Shown here: in pieces, positions 10,580-22,109 of the stretch | Layout of the letters: each line of letters begins with the position of its first letter | How positions within the stretch are numbered: position 1 is the first letter of the stretch | Assembly: GCA_963169105.1 (NCBI GenBank) | Contig: OY720637.1 | Coordinates: 53,528,964 to 53,592,963, forward strand | Origin: Ceriagrion tenellum | Lineage: Eukaryota; Arthropoda; Insecta; Odonata; Coenagrionidae | Length of the DNA: 64,000 nt | Direction: 5' to 3' | The notes under the pieces: generated by a model | Told to the model about the DNA's origin: nothing | Seen by the model: the letters and a program-made list of their open reading frames with translations, nothing else | The model's database searches: none | Made by a program: the position numbers and the translations under genes

Positions 10580-11340
10580 GTGGGGAGTTAATTACCGGAG
10601 ACAGAGACAGTTTCCTCGTGATCCAACGCCCGCCGTAATTAGGCTTCGTTGACTGACTTCTTTGGAAAGGGAAGGCGTGATGGATATATATGAATGTTTG
10701 TTGTGTTATTGTATCAGGCCCGCTGACGTCATTAATCCGACAAAGGACGACCGACAATGATTCCAGCTCCCTCGGTTTTGTTGCCCGACGCAGTTGCCAA
10801 CGAGGCCACGTCCGTCGGGAAGGAAAGTCACGCACCACCCTTGCGGCGGCTTCCTGAGACCCGGGCGGCGAAATGCCGGTGGCTCATCTCTTGTTCCTCG
10901 GGTCTCGTTTTCTTCCCATTCCATCTCCTTTTTATCCCGCTCATCTCTCCCGCCCTCCCGCCCGTAAATTCTCCTGCGCGCTAACGACTTCAGCTGTCGT
11001 CCCAAGAGCCCGATGGGTGATCGGCAGCTTTCGGCAAATTCCCTCCGCTCTCAACAAAATACATCGCGGCCACCACAGAAGAAGTCGAGCGCCTTATTCT
11101 TTCTCTCGGTAGCCTCAATTTATTTTCCTTCCGGGGCACACAGGGGTTGGCTCGCCTTAAAACTCGAGATCAAAGAAGGTGGCGAAATGTTTTTTCTCTT
11201 CTTCTTCCGGGAACTGAGATTGATGGGAAAACGAGTGTTAATTACGTGCAAATGTGTGGCGGTGAATTGGCTTGGTCGGGAGGAGTACCCTGTCGATTTC
11301 TCCCGGCAGTCTTGCCTACCTCTGGAAGGTTTTAATCAAT
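10580..11340. other. GC- and pyrimidine-rich block
   Basis: A block richer in G+C and CpG than its surroundings, with CT-rich runs at 10905-10970. It holds overlapping frames of 75-140 codons on both strands (for example 10706-11005 minus and 11013-11372 plus), none with a recognisable domain. It could be a CpG-rich regulatory segment, an untranslated exon or an old repeat. Sequence alone does not decide. Confidence 0.35.
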
Positions 11341-11778
11341 TTATATTTACATTTGTTTCGTACCCGTGTTAAAAAAATATAAGTGATCTAAATCTTGGCT
11401 AAAAGCTTTTTTTTATTTATTTTCTCGCTGTTCAATTACCTGCGTTACTTCAGTGATCTCGTATCCCTTTTTGTATGGCCTAAAAATCTACCCGAGATTT
11501 CGGCCAATTGGCCTATTTGAAGTTTACAAATTGCAAACGTTAGTCACGATGTTTTATTAAAAAGTTATTTGAATTGACCCACCTTATTTTAATTTAAATA
11601 ATTTTTTCACCGCTTATAAATACTAAGAGAATGGCTTAATCTTCTCAAGCATGTTTCTGTGTTTTTTTTAATATGATTTTTGTCTGAACCTTGAAATATG
11701 CTCGAAGTCCTTAGTATTCGACGAAAGTAATTGAATGTAAGGCCCAGTAGCGAGAGCTCCAATCATTTTGTTTCTGTT

Positions 11779-12125
11779 TGAGTTTTATTGGTTTATGTGT
11801 CTTCTCTCATTTTCAAGCTGGATATTCGTTCGTATAACATAAATGCAATGAATAATGTTACTTAATATTTCAAAAATATGGCCAAATATTTTCGTTTATA
11901 ATTGTCATTGGTTAATGTGCATTGTCTCTTTGTGAAGCTGGATATTCGTTCGTATAACATAAATGCAATGAATAATGTTACGTAATATTTCAAAAATATA
12001 GCCAAATATTTTCGTTTATAGTTGTCATTGGTTAATGTGCATTGTCTCATTGTGAAGCTAGATATTCGTTCGTATAACATAAATGCAATGATTAATGTTT
12101 CGTAATATAGCCAAATATTTTTGTC
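11779..12125. repeat. Tandem repeat, 120-bp period, ~3 copies
   Basis: GATATTCGTTCGTATAACAT starts at 11821, 11941 and 12061, exactly 120 bases apart. Copies one and two are near-identical over their full length. The third is shortened by deletions after position 12100. Less conserved sequence before 11821 still aligns (ATTGGTT...GTGTCT). The minus frame at 11862-12080 simply runs through two units and is not a gene. Confidence 0.9.
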
Positions 12126-12129
12126 ACAT

Positions 12130-12620
12130 ATTCTCGATTGTATGAATTTGGGTCGGATTTTTTATTTGCTTCCTACACCACTGACTTTAGCGGAGTTAAC
12201 CGTGGGCGGGCTCGGCGGACTGCTGGGGCACGTGGACCTGTAGGGGACCACATAATCCCAGGCCAATTGGTGCGAAAATAGTATTCACAGTATAATTTTT
12301 CATTTCATCACTCTTCATTATTATCGAGTCTCCTGCGCGCATTATGCACTCGGAATCGCATTTCTCGTGTGTAATTTTACGCATGAGAGTTTTCATGTGG
12401 TTTGTATTTTATACGTCTGATGTTTTTGTACGTGATGGAATAGATAAACGATAAATAAACACGCGGGTATTTTACTTGCCAGTATTTTTTTCATAAAATT
12501 TCATGTTCAATTTTAAGAATAAAGCAAAACTTTTGTTATTTTTAAGTGCATTTCAGAAATGGTATTCGTAAATGTATAAAATTATTTCTATATGTAGCCA
12601 TCTTCTAAAAACACTGAAAT
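12130..12620. other. No recognisable feature
   Basis: Mixed DNA between the tandem repeat and the long-TIR MITE; no motif seen. Confidence 0.45.
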
Positions 12621-12621
12621 T

Positions 12622-13196
12622 CACAGTCTGATTCAAATGTATTGCAAAGAACCGAGCGGCGCCACTTACGCCTCTCAAGGAAATCGAGTTTCACTTACGG
12701 CGCTGTTATTCTTTGCAATGCAGCGCTATCTATTCAGCTGTTTATTTGCACGAATTTAAATTGTAACAGTTGAGCAATTGCCTATTTTGTGCTAACTTTT
12801 TATTACATAATATGATCAGCTCGAATAACAATGTCATGCTGCGACGTATTGATTAATTGAAATACCAAACTTTATTATTAAACACAGATCGTTCCTGGCA
12901 TACAATATACCTACGGCAAATACTACGTAATGTATCATTTAGGGTGACAGTTGTGATTAATAAATAATAATTATCCATGCTCAAATCGTAAATCCAAACC
13001 GAAATGAAAGTGTAATAACAAATGAGCACAATATAGGAAATGGGTCAACTATTACCATTTGAATACTTGCAAATAAACAGATGAATAGATGGCGTTGCGA
13101 AGCAAAGAATAACAGCGCCGTAAGTGAAACTCAATCTCCTTGAGAAGCGTAAGTGGCGCCGCTCGATTCTTTGCAATACATTTGAATCCGACCGTA
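12622..13196. mobile_element. MITE with ~128-bp terminal inverted repeats
   Basis: GATTCAAATGTATTGCAAAG at 12630 is mirrored at 13188. The complement continues for about 128 bases on each side: GGCGCCACTTACG, TTTCACTTACGGCGCTGTTA and TCTGTTTATTTGCA in the left arm, their complements in the right. Identity is high, with a few gaps. The roughly 300-bp centre is AT-rich and non-coding. Long TIRs with no coding suggest a non-autonomous DNA transposon, of Mutator-like or foldback type. I could not fix a target duplication, so the superfamily is open. Open frames over the right arm are incidental. Confidence 0.85.
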
Positions 13197-13199
13197 CCT

Positions 13200-14350
13200 C
13201 TGACCATATTGTTTCTACGTATGCATGGGCCTCATGGTCCATGGGACAATTTTCTGGAACAATAAATGAATATATGTATCTCTGGTCGCGAAACTTTAAC
13301 TTCGATAGAGATGAGTTTCATGAATCAATCTTCTTAAACAGAGGCTACCAAATATTTTTGGCCATGGAGTCATTTACAAAAACTTCATTTTTCGTGGAAC
13401 CCATGCCCTCTACCTGATCTCAGAGTTATTACTTATCTGCCTGAAAAAATAATTTCTGATGCTATTCTCTATTTTGAACTTACAAATCAAGACTTTTGCG
13501 CAACTCTTAGGGTTGCTTACCAGATGTATGCATTTATTAATAGACACATATCAAAAGTTCGTTCCAGAACCATGATTAATGGATTTCTCCATTGATTACG
13601 AAATAAATAGCATAAATACTAAGCTAAGGTTAGTGTTAAAGCTATTTCAAACGGCCTCGTTCAATGATTCGGGTATGTAGCTAATTCGCTGAAAATGGAA
13701 TATTTAATTACGGTTCTGTTGTCTTACCAAACACGAGGTAATCGAAAATAATGTGTGTTGAAAAGGTTTAATATCTTAGGCTTGATGGACAAATGTAGCT
13801 TAGCTCGACAATCACGTTGATTGGGTCATTTTTCTTGGGAAAACGTATACAATCCGTGCTAAAGAACGCTATCTCCTACATTCTTGGTATTGGAACCATT
13901 GGTTTTCTCATAAGAATAATTAGTCCATTGCACCTCTTGTGTATTCCTCTTAGTTAACATACTGAAAATAAAAGCTCGAATAAATGGTTAAAAACCTTTT
14001 GGTGTTAGAGGGAGCACATACCAACGTAGTTTTTTACCTTCCCAAAGAATGGTTTAATCATTCTGGATGTTTGAACCCATGGTATTACTAATAATTAGCT
14101 CAGCCAATTATGACGACAAATGCCTATCTTTAAAACTGGCTTCGATATTTCTAGTAACCACTAAATACTTCGTGGACACAGAAAAATCCCTCTTCAGTGA
14201 AATCAGTTCAATAGGTAGAGGTTTGGCATTTCGTTATTGCTTTTGTTAATCATAGAAGCACATTTGTTACAGGGTGTTTATTTAGGGATTCTGGTGAGTC
14301 CTTCCATTTTAAATTAGTTTTTAGAGACTGAAGCATAAAAGGAGAATTAA
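13200..14350. other. No recognisable feature
   Basis: AT-rich DNA with no repeat or coding signature identified. Confidence 0.45.
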
Positions 14351-14352
14351 TG

Positions 14353-14454
14353 CAGTGAAAACCCTGTAGACGACCACTCCTATCAAGCGACCACCCCTCT
14401 CAACGACCATGCTTCCGCGGAACCGTCGGCCGTCGCTTAGTTCAGGTTTCACTA
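14353..14454. mobile_element. Short TIR element, copy 1 (~100 bp)
   Basis: It starts CAGTGAAAACCCTGTAGACG and ends CGCTTAGTTCAGGTTTCACTA, so the ends are imperfect inverted repeats. The interior has GCGACCACCCCTCT and GCGGAACCGTCGG, both shared with the copy at 16366-16450. CAGTGAAACC-type ends occur in pogo/Tigger-like Tc1-mariner MITEs; that assignment is inference. Confidence 0.65.
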
Positions 14455-16365
14455 TCTGTGTACATCAAATTAAGGAGGTTGGTCCGAAAACTAAAGTCCA
14501 TGTCATTTTCTTCATATTTGCAGGAATTATAGAATACAAGGCCCTCTATCGATTGGTTTAATTAGAAATACACCTTTCCGTCCTGGTTTTTCCAATAATC
14601 GCATTTGAAAATGGCTATATTTACAGTACGTAGTACAGTAGGAGTGGACCCTTGGTACATAAAATATAGATTTAGAGTGTTGAAACCCATGTCGTTTATA
14701 CAAAAAACGGATATAACATAAGCAAGGATTTAAAAAACTGATTAGTGTAAAAATGACGTTAGATTACCGACTTAGTTTCTGAGAAATAAATTATTATTAT
14801 CGAAATTTTATCCGAGAGACAGTAGTAAGCTGAACGGGGCGCTGGGGTCGGTCATACATGTGGCAGCGTTGGAAGTGAACTTACACATATCGTGGGAATT
14901 CAAACAGAGAGGCACATTTCAGAAGCTGTAAATTGTTTGTTTGAAAATATATTACCACCTCGATCAATGACAAACATCGGTCAAAAAACGAAGGGCTTCA
15001 TATAACCCAAACAGGCCCGGTAAATATTCCTAAAACATTTTGTTGACACATAATAATAATTAACATTACTTAAAAACGACTGATAAATTCGGCACGTACA
15101 GCTAAAATGAACGCTTGATATTATAAATATTTCTGAATAATACAAACTAGTTGTTTTTAAATCCTAATGTATACCTTTGTGATATTGAATTCATGTCTGT
15201 TCATCGTTTTAGGCAGAAGTAGGCATATATACTTGAATTATGACCTCGGCAACATTCACGACTAGGCAACATTCGTATTCTTAATGCCATTAGCCCATCA
15301 TCTATATAAACTACTTTCTTTACCCTTTTTTCCATATCATTTCTCACAATTTTAAGGTCTAGCGTATGAACGGTTGATCTGATCGAAGTTCTGACGGTCA
15401 ATTTTTTGTAGGCAACGAAACGTTCGTTCAAACGTTCAATTAGTATCTTTTTTTGGGGAAAAATATTTTTAAAGAGAGTTACGATGATGAAAACAAAATT
15501 TTTAAAAGATGTTAGTGAAAAAAAAGAAAAATATATTTCACTTCAGAGTAACGAACCTCACACCTTCCCCTTCACAATCCACTACCGTTCCTCTCGTCCA
15601 CCGCTCGGTTGGACCTAGGTATAGTGTAGCAGCAATTAAATTATACAATAATAATGTATAAAGTGAGTTACAGTCTGATTTCCACAATAACACCATTCAG
15701 TGATCAATTTAGTCCTGGAAAGGACTGTTATGTAGTTTGAGAACTTCTAAAATGAACTTATTCAATGTGTTTAAAGCAGGAAAGCACTTTAGTTCACGCA
15801 CATCAAACACCAGTCACTAAGGACATCAACAAAGTTCAGTACGGCGTTGCCAAAGTCTTTAGAAATTAATTAACCTTGAAATAAATGTAAATGTAGGGTT
15901 TACTTCAGAAAATATTGTAATATAACAATCACATGAATTTTTAGATATTACTGGTGATATAAATTGTTGAAAAGGTTTCATAAATCTAATTACTTATTTA
16001 GGCATAATCGCTGCACGACTCCATTCCCGGTATTCGATTAAAAAGTCTTTTCGTAGACTGGTCTTCCTTTTCTTATTCATTTTGAATACGATATTTCAGC
16101 TTTCCTCTAAATGAGACATATTACAAATCAAAGCAGTATTCTTTTAAAGGCTCCTGTACGTAACTAAAACAATCGGAATGCCGCCAGAATTATGACTCAT
16201 TCAGTCGTGAACCAACCTCCTTAATATTCATCCAAATTTTCCAGGAGAAACTAAATAATGAGGAAATAAGCGCCATCGGTATAGGTTTTAAGAAAACCGT
16301 CCTTTCAAGAGTATTTTAATTTTTCTCTAATCAGGCACCGGTTCATTTGTGTAATATGTACTCCT
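14455..16365. other. No recognisable feature
   Basis: About 1.9 kb between two same-orientation copies of a short TIR element. AT-rich, with one 76-codon minus frame at 15201-15431 that has no recognisable motif. Confidence 0.45.
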
Positions 16366-16450
16366 AGAAACTGAACCCCTGTCGAACGACCACCCCTCTT
16401 TACGACCAATTTTCAGCGGAACCGTCGGTGGTCGTTTAATACAGGTTTCA
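16366..16450. mobile_element. Short TIR element, copy 2 (~85 bp)
   Basis: GAAACTGAACCCCTGTCG opens and GTTTAATACAGGTTTCA closes the element, with ACGACCACCCCTCTTTACGA and GCGGAACCGTCGG between. It aligns with 14353-14454 in the same orientation, with a small internal deletion. Confidence 0.65.
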
Positions 16451-16454
16451 ATGT

Positions 16455-17440
16455 TGTGCTTAGATAACGACTTTCCTGGCAATTGAGGCGGTTTTTTTCT
16501 AGATTCTTCGGTCATTACTTTGACTTTCCACTAGATCAGCATATATGAAGATAAGAAACGTGACTCATTCTGGCTCTACGATTTTTAAATGAATGGGAGG
16601 TATTTTAAATCCAGCTTCTCGGAAAAATTCTCTCTTACTAGACGAGTTAAGTTAGGGAAAATCCACGAAGAATCCAATTCCAGATACTCTATTTTTCCAG
16701 GTCAGTGGTTCTAAGTATACTATAAATCTTCTAGGACCTTCGGCTAATCTCTTCTCCCACAGACGACGAAGCTTAAGCAGCCAAATTAAAAAGACAGTCC
16801 ATCCGGATCTGGGAAAATTCCGGCCGTTTTTCTTGCTTAACTGTCGCAGATTTCAGTATTCATAACGATACCGAAAGCGGTGAAATTCGAACGCTGGCGA
16901 ACACGGTTTCCTTATTTCAGAAAATTATACATATTTATTCCGATTTGTTTCCGAGAGCGCCACAGCCTACCAGTTTCGGCCTTGAGGTCACCTTCTAATG
17001 AACGGGAGGAAGTCACGACACCCTTGGAATTTTTCAAATCGTCCTCTTTTTCCACCTTTCATCCGAGCAGGAGAAAAGCAATCGCGATGTCTGAATGGCA
17101 CTAATATATTCTCCTGCATACTCTCATGTTCTAAATTGGTTATTCTACAAGGTGATTGGTAGGTCTTTTGGAGAGACCCTGCCTTAAATTCCCATTTTTC
17201 GGGGTAATCGTGTAACTCACCCAAACATAATTATACTTTCCCGTCATCAAGTCTGCTCCTAAGCTCCTTATGCCCTCTGTCCCTCTTCATGTCGTCCATT
17301 AGCTATTCGCCTCCTTCCTCTCCGTCGCTTCCCAAGCGCTCCCCCATCAGCCACTCTCTTTAACATGCCCTCACCTCTCAACGCGTTTACCATCCACATT
17401 TGTTGCTAGGTTTTTTTACCTGGTGTTTTTTTTAAATTTC
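16455..17440. other. No recognisable feature
   Basis: Mixed composition, pyrimidine-rich at 17260-17400. The overlapping 74- and 78-codon frames near 17000 have no motif. Confidence 0.45.
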
Positions 17441-17444
17441 AGTG

Positions 17445-17545
17445 TCTCGAGCAGTGATGAGATTCTCAGGAAGCAAGAAAGCTAGACTTAACGTAAGGGT
17501 GGCCGGGCACAAAATAGAACAAGTCGTGCGACCTACACATCTGGG
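17445..17545 (+). pseudogene. LINE fragment (RT thumb, RTE-like)
   Basis: The plus strand reads VMRFSGSKKARLNVRVAGHK followed by IEQV and THLG. This is the segment after the palm of endonuclease/RT LINEs (KTKVMRFS...KIEQVxxFxYLG). The minus-strand copy at 41727 begins with the related KARLSVWMGGYQIEQV. The fragment stops abruptly at about 17545 where a CR1-like sequence begins. Confidence 0.65.
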
Positions 17546-17693
17546 TTGTACCCAGGTCCAGAAGGTATACCTGCACGCGTGCTCAAGGAGTTGGCGCCAC
17601 AGATTGCACCATTCTTAGAAATTATATTCAGCAAATCATTATGCGAAGACAAGGTGCTCCAAGAATGGAAAATAGCCAACGTCACACCGATAT
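17546..17693 (+). pseudogene. CR1-like RT, 5' part of split copy
   Basis: The frame reads YPGPEGIPARVLKELAPQIA, then FLEIIFSKSLCE, then WKIANVTPIF. This is the RT fingers region (GPDGIPxRVLKEL ... WKxAxVTPIFKKG) of CR1/Jockey-group LINEs. Coding is cut off right after PIF by the (TACA)n tail of a minus-strand LINE. The same protein resumes at about 19416 with EPGNDRPTSLTS, so the two parts form one interrupted copy. Confidence 0.85.
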
Positions 17694-19415
17694 TTACATA
17701 CATACATACCAATCACGCCGTTCCCTTCCGGGGTAGGCAGAGTCACTCATAGTTTACATAGACTCAGAGTCACACTAAGTTTCACTCATAAATACATATT
17801 TGTACATATAACTTTGCTTCAACTATTTCCTCCATACTGACCTATCCTTGCAAACCTTTTTTGCTTCATTTACCCCCATACACTGCTTCATACACGCCCT
17901 CCTGTTTTTAAGACTCCTAATATTCCTCCTCCTAAGAATTTCCTCAACCACATTCAACCACTACTTGCTCGGCCTACTTCTACCTTTCGCACCATTCATT
18001 TCACTCTTATATATCTGTTTCGCTATTCGACTCTCATCCATTCTCTCAACATGGCCAAACCAACGAAACACAATCCTTTCATACATGTCCATTACTGAAG
18101 CGTTTAACCCACATTCATTTATTACCCACTCATTTCTGACCCTATCCATCCTACTTTTGCCGCAAACATTCCTCAGATAACTCATACCCATGGCGTTTAG
18201 TCTACTCTTGTGTCTATCCTGACACACCCACGTTTCACTACCATACGACAAAGTGGGGAGAAGTACACTTTTGTACACGGCGATTTTCGCTTCCTTAAAC
18301 AGGCACTCATTCCTTTATATGCTCCACATGCTACCTACCACTTTCCTTCCAGCATTCGCACGTCTTTTATCTCCTCATCTATCCGTCCATCTTTCGCAAA
18401 CATCTTACCTAAATACACAAAATCTTCCACTTATCCAATTACTTCACCATTCGCCCTCATCATACAGTTATTCTCCCCATTCTCCTTAACAAAAACTACT
18501 ACTTTAGTCTTGCACGGATTTATTCTCAATTCCATTCTCTCTGTTGATTCACAAGACTTATTTAGGAGCTTCTGTAATCCCTCTTGGCTCTCTGAGATCA
18601 AAACAGTATCATCTTTAGGAGAAACTCGCACTTTACATTTACAATCAAAACCCCGCCGTTTTCACTACATGCATCTCCAACACATTTATCCATGAATACA
18701 TTAAACAGCCATGGAGACATTACGCATCTTTGCTTTACGCTCTGTTTTATTGCAAACCAATCACTCAGAACCCCGTTAACTCTCACGCTTGCCTTACGAT
18801 TATCATTCATCACCATCATAACATTCAATAACTGCCCATTTACTCCTTAGTCCTTCAAAACCTTCTAAAACTTCTTTCTATTTACCCTGTCATATGCCCT
18901 CTCTAAATCAACAAACACACAATACACTTTCTTTCGGACGCCCATACATTATTCTATCACTTGCTGAAGCGCGAAAAGCTGGTCACTACACCCTCTCCCA
19001 GGCATAAACCCGCACTGCATACCCCATATTCTGTCAGCAGTAATATTCCTCACTCTTTCGATTAACATTTTGCTGAACAATTTTACCGGAATACTCAATG
19101 AACTAATGACCCTATAATTATTATATTCGGTCTTTCCTCCTTTCCCTTTGTGCAATGGAACAACGAATGCATTTTTCCAATCCACTGGAACAACTGAAGT
19201 CTGTAAGCATAAATTACATAGTTCACACAGCCGACAAATGAGCAAATTACACCCACACTTCAACATCTCACTGGATATCCCATCTACGCCTGCAGCCTTC
19301 CCATTTTTCAATACTCTGAATGCCGTTATGACCTCATTCTTACTGATCTCCTTTTCCATCATTGCATTCTCACATACTACTTCGCAAGGCTCATCCTCAG
19401 CGCCTGTATCATTAT
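17694..19415 (-). pseudogene. Endonuclease/RT-type LINE inserted in a CR1-like copy
   Basis: Minus-strand coding runs from about 19410 to 17820. RT fingers: NGKAAGVDGISSEMLK and WKNAFVVPLHKGKG. Then RVISSLSIPVKLFSKMLI and CGFMPGRGCSDQLFALQQ. Palm: FVDLERAYDRVNRKKF with its catalytic Asp, then VMSPWLFNVFMD. The second catalytic motif (normally YADD) is degraded to PKDD before TVLISES. Thumb/connector: LPTLSYGSETWV, GMSYLRNVCGKSRMDR and FRWFGHVERMDESR, ending in GRSRP and a stop. Several frameshifts make it a pseudogene. It is 5'-truncated just before the RT. The 3' end (CGGAAGGGAACGGCGTGATT followed by a GTAT/TACA microsatellite) lies at about 17694. Confidence 0.88.
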
Positions 19416-19905
19416 TGTATAAAGTGAACCCGGAAATGATCGGCCTACATCGTTAACATCTTTTTTATGCAACGTCCTTGAACACATTGTCGTTAGCAAT
19501 ATTTTGACATTCCTGGATAATCGTAACTTCTTACACAGCAGTTAGCACGGCTTCCGTAAGTGCAGGTCCTGCGAAACAGCTTGCGCTCTTCCTTCATGAT
19601 ATCCTAAAATCAGGTGTATCGAAAAAGCAAGTCGTCGCGATATTCCTGATTTCAAGAAGGCATTCGAAAAGGTTCCACACATAAAACTCATTTATAAATT
19701 TCTTTCATGCGGAGTTAATAAAAAAATAGTGAATTGGTTAAGTGACTTTCTCAGTGCTCGAGAACAAAATGAAGTTATTGATGGTTTTAGCTCTGATATA
19801 GTCGAAGTCACATCCGGTGTCAAGGAAGCGTGATTGGCCCTCTTTTATTCATTATTGATATTAATGATCTAAGTTCTCGAGACAAGATAAATGCTGAAAA
19901 TTGGT
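19416..19905 (+). pseudogene. CR1-like RT, 3' part of split copy
   Basis: Continuing the copy at 17546, the frame reads EPGNDRPTSLTSFLCNVLEH, ILTFLDNRNFLHSS and a stop, then (after frameshifts) QLALFLHDILKS, DFKKAFEKVPHIKLIYKF with the first catalytic Asp, NWLSDFLSA and VIGPLLFIIDINDLS. These are RT motifs 2 to 5 in normal order. The YADD segment is not reached. Multiple stops show that the copy is dead. Confidence 0.85.
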
Positions 19906-19934
19906 CCGAATTGCTGTATAAATTTTTGAATAAA

Positions 19935-20985
19935 TTGTTGCAGTTGTTATTTCCACTGTAGGTATACAAGATTGTATTCTATGCTACACATTTACTTATT
20001 ATAACCGATCATATATGTGGTGCATATGTCCTGAAGGGTGGAAATATCTACTTGGCTTCATTCTGTGGTTGCTAAAAACTAAACTTTCATGGCTTTCACA
20101 CATTATTCTTATGATAGATCTCGAGTCTTCTGCTGTTCGTGACATCCAAACGACGTTATGTGCAGAACGGACTCCCTTTTGGTCCCGGAAACGTCCTACC
20201 TTGTAATAGGAGTCCCATGAACTAGGGTTTTAATACCAGAAGATCTCTTTAACTGCACTAATAATGAGTACATCATTAACTATTAACATATTCTCATGAT
20301 TTCTGGAACCAAAATTATTCGAGTGCTGGCAATCGAGCCCGGTCATCCCAAATGAGTGATGGGTATCATAGCCTCGAGGCTGTACCTTTTGTCTTTGGTA
20401 AGCAATGGTTTTTTCCCAGAGTAAACTTTTGGTTATGGGCAATTCAAGTATTAGTAAGACGTTTTTGGGGGTAGAGGGGTTGGCATTATATTACTTTGTC
20501 TTCAGGTAGAGGGCCTGGAACCAATTTAAGTAAGATTTTTGTCCGTCTTGAAACATTGTATCGTTTCCAAATAGGTCCTATCCTGTGTTTTTTTTCAAAT
20601 CTCCTGTAATTGTTCACTACTTCATCAGCTGTGGTACTGTTTCGCTTTTAATGTTAATAAATGTGTTAGTCCAATACTGCATAATTATACGATATCCAGT
20701 GCTCAAAACTGTACGATGGTTTCAATGGAAAGATGAAACAGCAGAAAGCGAGCATTTAACGAAGAGTAGATACAAGTATCAAATGTCTTAAGTAAGACTA
20801 AGAGGGAGGGGGGTTGGGAAAATCTTACATTATCCTACATAGGGGGAGGGGAGAGGAGAAAAAATGCATAAATCGTCTTATGTAATACTTGAACGGCCCC
20901 TTAACGCTTCTCCGGTCCATTGCAAGTTGAGGTTTGCCGACGGTTCAACAGTTTCTTCCGCCATCGTCTTCAGGGCTAATACCCG
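19935..20985. other. No recognisable feature
   Basis: About 1 kb with short frames only. 20800-20860 holds G-rich runs. No family motif seen. Confidence 0.45.
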
Positions 20986-20989
20986 CGAC

Positions 20990-21633
20990 TAGAGATGGAA
21001 AAATGTCGGTCAAAATCGATTTTTCGAACACTCGATTTTTAATCGAAATGAAAAGCTAGACTTTTCAACAAAAATCGAAATTTGAACCAAAAGATCGATT
21101 AATCGAAAAAATTGACGGTTCTTTCTTGAAAAAAATACAGTTGGTACAAAAACATGTTTATTATTCATTCAAAAAACGCTCATAATACACATTTGAATAG
21201 TATAAAAAATCCCTAAAAATCTACTTAGAAAACATTCTTGAATTATTAGTAGTGAAAATGTACAAATGCACGCACATTAAAGTTTGGGCATCACCGCTTG
21301 GGACCATTCGGCTTCACTAAAATTTTTGAAGAAAGATCAACTGATTGAGATGCTTTCTTGATGATCTAGGGCGTGCCTTTCCAATTTTACCGGCCTTAGA
21401 GAAAAGTCTTTCACATGGGACGGATGACGTTATCATACTCGGCACTCTGATCGCGAAACGGTACGAGAGTAATCGGTACGGTATGCTGAGATCAAACGAA
21501 ATGGTTAAGATCGAAGTTGAAAAATCGAGTTTGGATCGAAACTCGAAGATCATGGCTCGATCTCGATTTCCTCTATCTTTGACTATTGAAACTCGATTTT
21601 CGATTTTAATCGAAATCGATTTTTCCATCACTA
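20990..21633 (-). mobile_element. hAT transposon, internally deleted
   Basis: The left end TAGAGATGGAAAAAT and right end ATTTTTCCATCACTA are inverted repeats with one mismatch. Flanking 8-mers CCCGCGAC (20982-20989) and CCCGTGAC (21634-21641) differ at one base, as expected for an aged 8-bp hAT target duplication. The subterminal zones are full of AATCGAT/TCGATT motifs, the kind of repeats a transposase binds. The interior retains the end of a hAT transposase on the minus strand, listed separately. At 644 bp most of the transposase is gone. Confidence 0.85.
21317..21450 (-). pseudogene. hAT transposase C-terminal dimerisation remnant
   Basis: The minus frame ends SSVPCERLFSKAGKIGKARP followed by a basic stretch, LNQLIFLQKF and a stop. 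The hAT family dimerisation domain has the pattern (P)S-ER-FS-AG-I...R.RL...N...L.FL; all but the TKRR spacer is seen. The DDE/BED parts are missing. The upstream half of the 110-codon open frame is AATCGA-rich terminal sequence, not protein. Confidence 0.8.
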
Positions 21634-21639
21634 CCCGTG

Positions 21640-22105
21640 ACGACTTCACCTACTGTTTGTCTTATTCATTTTTCGACGGAGCCTCTTTCACGTCAGCTGT
21701 TGCGGAAATCGTCAGTTAATATTCAATTTAGCGAGGTATCCGATTGATAATTGAAAGGCGTTGGCCCGTTGCCCTGCAGGCAAACACTCGCACGTTTCCC
21801 GTGATTGAAATCAACCACGAATCTCACCATCTAATTTCGTTCACTGCTCGTCAAATTCGATCGAACGCGGGTGGAGACAATGGGCCCGTGAAGGGATGAG
21901 ACTCGTTTAATTTCGTCGCACAAAGGAGTTCCGGAACGCCGCCGTCGGCGACGTGGAAACCTGTCACCCTTGTCAATCCGTTCGCTTAAAGCGGCGATAA
22001 CCGAACCGGCTGCCCCGAAAGCTCAAAGCAGAGCGACTTCGATGCCGCTACCGAATGATTCACAGGTCGCTGATTTCCAGGAGACGAGAAACAAACTCGC
22101 GTAAT
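21640..22105. other. No recognisable feature
   Basis: Mixed DNA with a CG-richer stretch at 21900-22020. No motif recognised. Confidence 0.4.
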
Positions 22106-22109
22106 TGAT

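Noticed and set aside
10416..10838. 140-codon minus frame as a gene
   Set aside because: No domain recognised, GC-rich composition depletes stops, and overlapping frames are open on the other strand.
11862..12080. 72-codon minus frame with internal peptide repeat
   Set aside because: The peptide repeat is just the 120-bp tandem repeat read in one frame.
18210..18695. 161-codon plus-strand frame as a gene
   Set aside because: Antisense to the RT of the minus-strand LINE at 17694-19415.
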